In this document: piece by piece, positions 1-6,110 of the stretch
How the letters are laid out: every line of letters begins with the position of its first letter
Numbering within the stretch: position 1 is the stretch's first letter
DNA from: GCA-002708315 sp964460905
Lineage (GTDB): Bacteria > Bacteroidota > Bacteroidia > Bacteroidales > F082
NCBI GenBank assembly: GCA_964460905.1
Contig: CAYWRM010000002.1
Location: 1-64,000, forward strand
DNA length: 64,000 nucleotides
Reading direction: 5' to 3'
Position numbers and translations under genes: made by a program
Notes under the pieces: generated by a model
Databases searched by the model: none
What the model saw: only the letters and a program-made list of their open reading frames with translations
What the model was told of the DNA's origin: nothing

Positions 1-479
1 GTCCTTTCTGGTTTTGTGTTAAAATAACTATTTGGCAAACTTAGGTTGGTATAAGGCTGTTAATTAATCCAATATTTGTCTGATCAATAAGAACCGTATG
101 AATCAAGAAGTCCATACATGTCCAGATAGAGGTTTAGGGGCACTCCCCTAAACCTGCCTGGCCAGCGTTCCAATTGTCATCTGATTTCCCCCATTTTGTA
201 GTAGAATATTTTGAGCTGTCTATTTGCCAGGGGATGGCAAAGAGGAACAACATTGTGGATTTTTTTATTATGTTTAACACATAATGGTTGTTATATTATT
301 TTACAACATCAAAATTTCGAACAAATATGTTCAACACCTCTTTTATAGAAAATGAATATAATACCATATTAAAACTAAAATGAGCCTTAAAATCTTCATC
401 TTTTCCATATTATCTCATGTAATTAAGAAAAAAATATTTTGATTTCAAGGCTTATTTTAATTGCTAATTGATATAAGGT
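1..479. other. Intergenic stretch with several hairpins, no gene seen
   Basis: No open frame here looks like a gene. The sequence holds a perfect 10-bp stem with a 4-nt loop at 131-154 (GGTTTAGGGG/CCCCTAAACC), a 7-bp stem at 223-241 (TTTGCCA/TGGCAAA), and a larger inverted repeat at 376-459 listed separately. The G/C-rich hairpin at 131-154 stands out against the AT-rich surroundings. It is not followed by a T-run on either strand, so a classical terminator is not evident. The stretch lies downstream of the minus-strand oxidoreductase gene. Confidence 0.6.
376..459 (-). terminator. Inverted repeat downstream of the oxidoreductase gene, possible 3'-end structure
   Basis: Positions 376-394 and 441-459 are complementary in 17 of 19 bases, separated by 46 nt. 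The repeat begins 21 nt past the stop codon of the minus-strand oxidoreductase gene, where an mRNA 3'-end hairpin is expected. The loop is long and there is no clean U-tract, so this is a weak terminator call; a transcript-stabilising structure is equally possible. Confidence 0.35.
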
Positions 480-1835
480 TTATAAATGGTTTGTTTTAAC
501 TGCAATATCACTTACTGCTTTTAATAAAGGATATCCCGCTGGTGAAGCTGTTAGCAGAGGGTGGGTTCCTATTTGGCAGGTTAGGATGGAGTTAATACTC
601 ATCCTGTTTTGAATAATAATCCCAATAATATTCGTTAATTCCCCTACAGAATGACCCCCAATTACTTCGCCACCTAAAATAATGCTAGATTCTTTTCCAA
701 CAATCAATTTTACAAGCTGATTTTTTGCCCCAGGTAATGTACCTGGATGTTTGTCCATTCCTTCAAATACTCCTGTAACAACATCAAATCCTTCTTTAAT
801 TGCTTGTGCCTCTGTAATTCCTGCCACACCAAATGCAGTATTTCCTATCATTGTTGAAAAAATTGAAATAGTTCCGCTGAAAGTTTTAATTGCAGAGAGT
901 TTAAATAGATTATAACCTGCAATCCGTGCTTCGGCACATGCTGTTGATGCCAACATTGTACAGCAGGGTTTTCGAGTAATAAAATCATACTTTTGCGCAC
1001 AATCCCCAATTGCAAAAACATCAGGACAATCAGTTCTCATGTATTCATCAACCTTAATACAACCCTCTTTGCTAATAGTTATGCCCGATTCTTTTGCCAG
1101 TTTAGTATTTGATTGATATCCTATAGATAATACTACCGCATCTGTATCAATGATTTCTCCGTTTTCAAGTAATACTTTGTTAACTTTTTTATCACCTGAT
1201 AACTCCTGAACACCTATACCCGTTTTTAATATTACTCCATTTTCTCTCAGTACTTCGTCTGCTTTAATGGATATTTCTTCATCAAAACATAACCCCAGAA
1301 TATGGGGTAATTTTTCTATAAGGGTAATTTCTTTACCGGTTTTTTTAAGTTCATCAGAAAGTTCAACACCGATAAATCCTCCACCAACAACAACAATTTT
1401 TTTACATTGATTTAGTTTGGTTTTCATTAAATCAAGATAATTTTTATTCTTAGGAACTGTAAAGACATTTTCTAAATCGGCTCCTTTTAACCATCTAGGA
1501 ATTGAGGGAGTTGATCCTGTAGCTAGAACTAGTTTTTTATACGAGATACCATCTTTGTTTTTTAAAACACAAGTTTTGTTCTTGGGATCAATAGAAGTAA
1601 CTTCTCCGATTATTAGATCAATGTTTGCGTTTTTAAACATTTTATCAGAAGGTAAAATATTACTATCTGTTCCATCAATTGATGCAAAGGTATAAGGTAT
1701 GCCACAAGGAACAAGTGTTTTTTCATCTTTTGCAACTACAGTAACTGTTTTTTCGCGATAAAAGCTTTTGGCTGTGAGAGCAGCAACCAAACCTGCTGCA
1801 CTGCCCCCAATTACTAATACATCTGTACTTTTCAT
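480..1835 (-). CDS. FAD/NAD(P)H-dependent disulfide-type oxidoreductase (NADH oxidase / CoA-disulfide reductase family)
   Basis: 451 residues, a normal length for the family. An N-terminal FAD-binding motif, VLVIGGSAAGLVAA (residues 6-19), is followed by PCGIPY with a single Cys44 at the position of the redox-active cysteine of CoA-disulfide reductases, NADH oxidases and NAD(P)H sulfur reductases. A second Rossmann motif, VVVGGGFIGVE (about 148-158), binds NAD(P)H; an FAD motif, DVFAIGDCA, and a C-terminal dimerisation domain follow. No rhodanese domain is attached. Known relatives reduce O2, CoA disulfide, polysulfide or peroxide at the expense of NAD(P)H; the substrate cannot be told from sequence. 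The small helical protein gene ends 30 bp upstream on the same strand, suggesting co-transcription, and an Fnr-like regulator lies further upstream. In an anaerobe this points to oxygen or sulfur handling (inference). Confidence 0.9.
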   Translation of the reverse strand: MKSTDVLVIGGSAAGLVAALTAKSFYREKTVTVVAKDEKTLVPCGIPYTFASIDGTDSNILPSDKMFKNANIDLIIGEVTSIDPKNKTCVLKNKDGISYKKLVLATGSTPSIPRWLKGADLENVFTVPKNKNYLDLMKTKLNQCKKIVVVGGGFIGVELSDELKKTGKEITLIEKLPHILGLCFDEEISIKADEVLRENGVILKTGIGVQELSGDKKVNKVLLENGEIIDTDAVVLSIGYQSNTKLAKESGITISKEGCIKVDEYMRTDCPDVFAIGDCAQKYDFITRKPCCTMLASTACAEARIAGYNLFKLSAIKTFSGTISIFSTMIGNTAFGVAGITEAQAIKEGFDVVTGVFEGMDKHPGTLPGAKNQLVKLIVGKESSIILGGEVIGGHSVGELTNIIGIIIQNRMSINSILTCQIGTHPLLTASPAGYPLLKAVSDIAVKTNHL

Positions 1836-1865
1836 TTTTTTTGTATATTAAATATTGATGATAGT

Positions 1866-2360
1866 CTATAAACTAAATAATTCGTGATGAGCAATATTGT
1901 GCACATTATTTTTTGAATTATAGAACATATTGGTTAGCATAGTTTTTTCTTTTTTGGTTTTCTTTAACATATAATAAAATATATTAGCAACGGTATCGCT
2001 TAGTTCATTTTCGGATGCCAAAATGTTATAAAGTTTAATAAGGCAATCGTCAAAATACAATTCTAATTTTATCAATTCTTCCATGTTCAAGTCAGATTCT
2101 GTGTTAATATTTTTGAAACAATCAGATATCTGATTTGATAATTTATTACAAGGAAAATCTAAACCGCCTTTTATAGCTTCAGCAACTTTTTTATGTTTCT
2201 CAAGGTATTTGTCTCGAAAATTTTCATGTTCGTATAAATTATATACCAACAATTTCATTTCTTTGTCTTCAATTTTTTCATAAAGTCCATAGTATAATTT
2301 GGCTACTTGTTTATGATAAGATTGGATTTGCTTAATTATTTCACTTTTTTGCTTATACAT
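1866..2360 (-). CDS. Small helical protein, possibly ferritin-like
   Basis: 164 residues, almost wholly helical in composition, with no signal peptide or membrane segment. Two charged segments, NLYEHENFRDKYLEKH (about 41-56) and ELIKLELYFDDCLIKLY (about 95-111), resemble helices of a four-helix bundle, and E/H residues in the first recall diiron or hemerythrin-like ligands. The ligand set is incomplete compared with rubrerythrin, and helix 4 (YMLKKTKKEK) lacks the usual ExxH, so a metal site is not assured. It is the first gene of a two-gene unit with the downstream flavoprotein. If ferritin-like, a role in iron storage or peroxide/oxygen defence would fit, but I do not recognise the family with certainty. 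The start is the only ATG that keeps the first helix. Confidence 0.75.
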   Translation of the reverse strand: MYKQKSEIIKQIQSYHKQVAKLYYGLYEKIEDKEMKLLVYNLYEHENFRDKYLEKHKKVAEAIKGGLDFPCNKLSNQISDCFKNINTESDLNMEELIKLELYFDDCLIKLYNILASENELSDTVANIFYYMLKKTKKEKTMLTNMFYNSKNNVHNIAHHELFSL

Positions 2361-2760
2361 TTTTATGCCCTTCTTTAGTTAAATTTTAATCGAAAAAATT
2401 GTACAATTAACATAAAACAAAATTAGTGTCTTTCTATGGTTGGTTACTAGTGAAATAGGGGGTGAGGCGTTATAAGTAAAATTGAGATTTATCAAATTAT
2501 TTTATGATAAAATGAAACAATAATATTATTGATTTAATATTAAAATAAGGTTGGAGTATGTAAAGCCTTGTTACGAAGTGCTTTTGGATTGGTAAATTTT
2601 GTGGTTATCAGTTTCGGTTCCTTATGAAAATGCTTGAAACTGCAACCGAAAAATCTTGTTACACTGTTAGGAAAATATGACAAGGTCGTTTATTTCCTTT
2701 GAATAGTCCTTGAAATTTCAGTGATTTATTGAACTAAGGCTTGGAAATTTGAAATGTAAA
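2361..2760. other. 400-bp intergenic region upstream of the oxidoreductase unit
   Basis: No gene is supported. The stretch lies between the downstream end of the Fnr-like regulator gene and the start of the helical-protein/oxidoreductase unit, so it should contain the promoter of the latter. It carries the inverted repeat at 2488-2511 (listed separately) and a complementary pair TTTCGGTT (2612-2619) / AACCGAAA (2644-2651), which could form a 3' hairpin of the regulator transcript. No clean TTGAT-N4-ATCAA Fnr box was found. Confidence 0.5.
2488..2511. promoter_or_regulatory. Inverted repeat TTTATCA-N10-TGATAAA, candidate operator
   Basis: Perfect 7-bp half-sites separated by 10 bp, about 130 bp upstream of the helical-protein start codon. 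The spacing is that of a two-turn dimer site. It does not match the classical Fnr (TTGAT-N4-ATCAA) or Crp (TGTGA-N6-TCACA) operators, so assigning it to the neighbouring Fnr-like protein is speculative. Confidence 0.3.
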
Positions 2761-3453
2761 TTATCCTTTTTGGTTTATCTCTATTAACCGTTTAAGATTT
2801 TTTATCTCAATTTTTTTCCCTTTTAGTTCAATTATTTTTTCATTGTTGAATTCTGATAAAATTCTAACAACACTTTCCATGGACATTCCGCACAATTCGG
2901 CCAAATCTTTTCTGCTTATATAAGAAAAAACATCAACTTCTTTAAACTCTTCTTTATTTAAATATAACAAGATATTTGCAAGTTTACCATTTAATTGCCT
3001 AAGACCCAAATTTAAACATTTGGTAAGCATAATGTTATAATTTTTACAATACCAATCAGATAATACACGGGAAAACTCACAGCATTGAGTAATTAAATTT
3101 TTAATGGCTTCACGATCAATTGAACAGACCCGGGTTTCTTTTAGGGCTGCAACCGAGAAATAATATGTATCATCACCAAACAACGATGTTAATCCAATAA
3201 AGTCGTCACGTTTAAGTAGTTTAATGATAATATTTTTTTCAGGACCTTCAATATATACTTTAATTAAACCATCAATAACATATAATATATCTGTTACACG
3301 GGTACCCTCTTTAATAATTATTTCCCCTTTTTTATAACTAATTTGGTTTTTTTGTAAACTATAAAATTCTTCTGTATCTTTTGTTTTTTGAATAAAACAG
3401 TTAGATTTTACAGAACATTCGTTACAATTTATTTTTGTTAGATATCTATCCAT
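2761..3453 (-). CDS. Crp/Fnr-family transcription regulator with Fnr-type cysteines
   Basis: 230 residues: an N-terminal cysteine segment, a cyclic-nucleotide-binding-like beta barrel (about 35-125), a dimerisation helix (about 125-150) and a winged helix-turn-helix (about 170-230). Cysteines sit at 10, 13 and 19 (C-x2-C-x5-C, the E. coli FNR spacing C20/C23/C29), and Cys110 lies in ALKETRVCSID, the counterpart of FNR Cys122 in ALETSMVCEIP; the interval C19-C110 (91) is close to FNR's 93. Family knowledge says such a set can hold an oxygen-labile [4Fe-4S] cluster. The recognition helix has ESVVR where FNR has ETISR, so the operator may differ from the Fnr box. The gene stands alone, upstream of the oxidoreductase unit on the same strand, and is a plausible regulator of it and of the fermentative genes here (inference). 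Confidence 0.9.
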   Translation of the reverse strand: MDRYLTKINCNECSVKSNCFIQKTKDTEEFYSLQKNQISYKKGEIIIKEGTRVTDILYVIDGLIKVYIEGPEKNIIIKLLKRDDFIGLTSLFGDDTYYFSVAALKETRVCSIDREAIKNLITQCCEFSRVLSDWYCKNYNIMLTKCLNLGLRQLNGKLANILLYLNKEEFKEVDVFSYISRKDLAELCGMSMESVVRILSEFNNEKIIELKGKKIEIKNLKRLIEINQKG

Positions 3454-3553
3454 TATGTTAGATTGGTTAAGTATATAAACCCGAATTTTTGCACTAATTT
3501 AGAGTTAAAAGTTTATATATTATTGTTCAAAGTAATATTCAATTTTCATATTT

Positions 3554-3561
3554 CAAAAATA
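3554..3561 (-). promoter_or_regulatory. Candidate -7 box (TATTTTTG) for the Fnr-like gene
   Basis: On the minus strand the bases read TATTTTTG, fitting the Bacteroidota primary-sigma -7 consensus TAnnTTTG, about 100 bp upstream of the start codon. No clear -33 TTTG partner is visible. In AT-rich DNA this motif arises often by chance. Confidence 0.3.
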
Positions 3562-3649
3562 CAATTATTTGATATAAAAACTATCACTTTAGTAATCAGT
3601 CTTCATTTTAACAAATGTTATCTTTTTAGCAAATTTCTTCCTTTTTCCT

Positions 3650-4110
3650 CGAATTTCGTTTCGTATTGAAAAAGAGACAATTACTGTTAGAAATCCTATT
3701 CACGGCGGACCATTCGAAAAAGTTAGCATTATGGCCGGAGATAGAATTGTAAATATTGATAACAGATTCAATTCACACATATTATAATATACTTGCAAAC
3801 AAAGGTTTAATTTTTCAGTTTGCTTTTGATTATACAGATAGAAACAGGGCCAGGCTAAATGAGTTTATAGATTTTAATTCATTTGACAAGGAGTTTAAAA
3901 GGGATAACTCAATCTACTTTGAACTCGTAGCTTACGCATATGAAAAGGAATTAAACAAGGCGATTATGATGTTGAAATTTCTAAAGAAAAAATCAAAGCA
4001 TATTCAGAGCTTTTGTAGGTAGAAATATTCTTGATGAGAAAGGATTTTATCCTATTTATCATAGCATTAACACTACTTTTAACAGAGCAGTATTAGAGGT
4101 TAAGAATTAG
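3650..4110 (+). pseudogene. Remnant of an S41 C-terminal processing protease gene
   Basis: Reading across frames reveals pieces of a Bacteroidota S41 (CtpA/Tsp-like) peptidase. From about 3665 a PDZ segment is encoded (IEKETITVRNPIHGG, then MAGDRIVNID). At about 3758 the frame jumps to one encoding SIHTYYNILANKGLIFQFA and FDYTDRNRARLNEF, which belongs to the far C-terminal part of these enzymes. Near 3957 it shifts again to GDYDVEISKEKIKAYSELL, and near 4014 to VGRNILDEKGFYPIYHSI, ending at a stop at 4108-4110. The whole catalytic core with the Ser-Lys dyad is absent between the PDZ piece and the C-terminal pieces, so an internal deletion plus at least two frameshifts have destroyed the gene. 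The homology is recognised by eye from the GGP...AGDRI and FAFDYTD...R motifs, not by search. Confidence 0.75.
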
Positions 4111-4125
4111 AAATAGAGCCTGTAA

Positions 4126-5985
4126 TTATTCTTTCTTCATGTATTTAACAATCAATTTCTCCAATTCCTCTATTTTAATTGGTTTCGAAATATAATCGTT
4201 ACAACCAACAGCAATTGCTTTTTCCTTATCACCTTCCATGGCAAAGGCTGTTTGTGCAATTATAATTACGTCTTTGTTGAACTCCCTGATTTTACTCGTT
4301 GCTTCATAACCATTCATTTCAGGTATTTGAATATCCATCAGCACCAAATCAATGTCAGGGTTATTGCGGCAGGCTTCCATGGCTTCTGTTCCCGTTTTTA
4401 CTTTTAAAATCTTGTTTGCAAATTTTTGGACAATAATTGAAATAAACTCTTCCGATGGTTCATCGTCCTCAACAATTAATATTTTCAAATTATTTATCGA
4501 TGACAATTCAAAAGGATGTGAAATTTCATGCCTGTCGATATTTTCCAATTTTATTGGGGGTTGGTAAGGAAGCGTAAAATAAAATGTACTTCCTCCTGTT
4601 CTTCCTGCAGTCAGGTTCTCTTCTTCCGATTCCACCCAAATTTTACCACCAAACATTTCTACATAAGCTTTTGAAATAGATAATCCTAGTCCTGCTCCCT
4701 GTTGAGCCATTTTATCTTCAATATCAGCCTGGACGAATCTCTCAAAGATGGCTTCCTGTCTGTCTAATGGAATACCTATTCCTGTATCTTTTACATAAAA
4801 CTCCAACTCGGTAAGCTTGCTACCCTTTTTTAGATTATAGCCAAATTCTATGGAGCCTTTTTCACTGTATTTGATAGCATTCTTTACAAGATTTGTAAGT
4901 ATTGCATAAACTTTCTCGCGGTCGGTATTAATGATTGCTTCCTTTGAAGGTAAAGAATTTCTGAATGAAAACAGCATTCCCTTTTTTTCAACCTCAGGTT
5001 TGAAGAAAGTATAAATATACTCGATTTGCTTGTTAATATTCGTTTCCTTTAAAGTAATCTCCACCTGTCCTGATTCTATTTTTGAAATGCTCACAATATC
5101 ATTGATGATATTGAGCATACGCGCTCCTCCCTTTTCAATTATTTGGATGTACTTTTGCTGCTTTTCACCCGTGAGGTTAGGTTCTTTCAATAATCCGGCA
5201 AAACCTAAAATGCCATTCATGGGTGTACGTATTTCGTGGCTCATGTTAGCAAGGAACGCTGATTTTAGTCGGTCGCTCTCTTCTGCTTTGTTTATAGCAA
5301 TGATTAGTTGGTCATTAGTAAGTCTTAACTCTTCATTAATTGCTTCGTGTTTATTATTGGCTTTTAATAAATCTATTGTCTGGGCTTTTGAATAATTTAA
5401 AGCGTTAATTAAATTTCGTTGGATGATTCCAAATGCATAAATCATTATACTCCCCAAAAATAACATTACTATAATTGCTGTCGCCCAGGATATTGCTAAA
5501 GTTGATATTTCCATCAAATCCACGCCTGGAGATAGTAAATTGTTGGTCATAAAAACTGCAACAATTAACATAGGGATACTACATGTGAAGATCGTTATAA
5601 ATCCAGCCCTTATACCATAAAATAATGCTGCTAAAACAGCTATTACACAAAAGATTGGTAAACCGGCCCCACTAAATCCATATACAATAATATTAATCAC
5701 GCCTATCGAAAAACCACTAAAAAGAAGTAAAAAAACGGTTATTTTATATGGCAGTCTTTTTTGAAATAAAAATGCTGACAGAATTGGCAAATAAAATACA
5801 GCAAAAGAGATTCCAGTATAAATTTGTTGCAATTTAATTGCTTCAAGTGTACCAAGAATCAACATAGGGAAAGCCAGTATATTTACAATTAATATTATTG
5901 AGAGCAATTGCTTTCGAACCTCTTCGGTAGTAGGTTTGTTTTTATTGTTATAATTAAATAATAACTTATTTATTATTTTGTTCAT
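4126..5985 (-). CDS. Membrane hybrid histidine kinase with C-terminal receiver
   Basis: 619 residues. The N-terminal 190 residues hold about six hydrophobic segments (starting near residues 28, 58, 84, 105, 128 and 165) with no recognised sensor domain, followed by a short coiled coil (200-240), a HisKA domain with phospho-acceptor His250 in NMSHEIRTPMNG, a HATPase domain (NLVKNAIKYSEKG, DTGIGIP, GAGLGLSIS) and a receiver domain with phospho-acceptor Asp551 in LVLMDIQIPEMNG. It therefore phosphorylates itself and its own receiver; an external phosphotransfer partner is expected but none is encoded nearby. From about residue 230 onward it is nearly collinear with the next kinase upstream, pointing to a recent duplication with different input halves. 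The signal sensed is unknown. Confidence 0.9.
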   Translation of the reverse strand: MNKIINKLLFNYNNKNKPTTEEVRKQLLSIILIVNILAFPMLILGTLEAIKLQQIYTGISFAVFYLPILSAFLFQKRLPYKITVFLLLFSGFSIGVINIIVYGFSGAGLPIFCVIAVLAALFYGIRAGFITIFTCSIPMLIVAVFMTNNLLSPGVDLMEISTLAISWATAIIVMLFLGSIMIYAFGIIQRNLINALNYSKAQTIDLLKANNKHEAINEELRLTNDQLIIAINKAEESDRLKSAFLANMSHEIRTPMNGILGFAGLLKEPNLTGEKQQKYIQIIEKGGARMLNIINDIVSISKIESGQVEITLKETNINKQIEYIYTFFKPEVEKKGMLFSFRNSLPSKEAIINTDREKVYAILTNLVKNAIKYSEKGSIEFGYNLKKGSKLTELEFYVKDTGIGIPLDRQEAIFERFVQADIEDKMAQQGAGLGLSISKAYVEMFGGKIWVESEEENLTAGRTGGSTFYFTLPYQPPIKLENIDRHEISHPFELSSINNLKILIVEDDEPSEEFISIIVQKFANKILKVKTGTEAMEACRNNPDIDLVLMDIQIPEMNGYEATSKIREFNKDVIIIAQTAFAMEGDKEKAIAVGCNDYISKPIKIEELEKLIVKYMKKE

Positions 5986-6110
5986 TCCTTTAAGACTTAA
6001 AATTTAATTTTCAAAATCTTAGTATATCAGGTCATTATTCAGGATATCTTGTGTTTTACTTAAAAAACTGAATTTTAATATGGGTATCAAACGTTATTTA
6101 ATCATTTATT

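Noticed and set aside
2521..2545. Fnr box TTGAT-N4-ATCAA upstream of the oxidoreductase unit
   Set aside because: TTGAT is present but the second half-site reads TATTA/ATTAA at either spacing, so the match is not adequate.
3463..3669. 68-codon plus-strand frame upstream of the S41 remnant
   Set aside because: No recognisable motif, it lies in the promoter region of the divergent Fnr-like gene and its end overlaps the protease remnant in a different frame.
3756..4022. 88-codon frame as an intact small gene
   Set aside because: It begins with TTG inside the remnant of an S41 protease and its residues match the C-terminal part of that family; it is a piece of the pseudogene.
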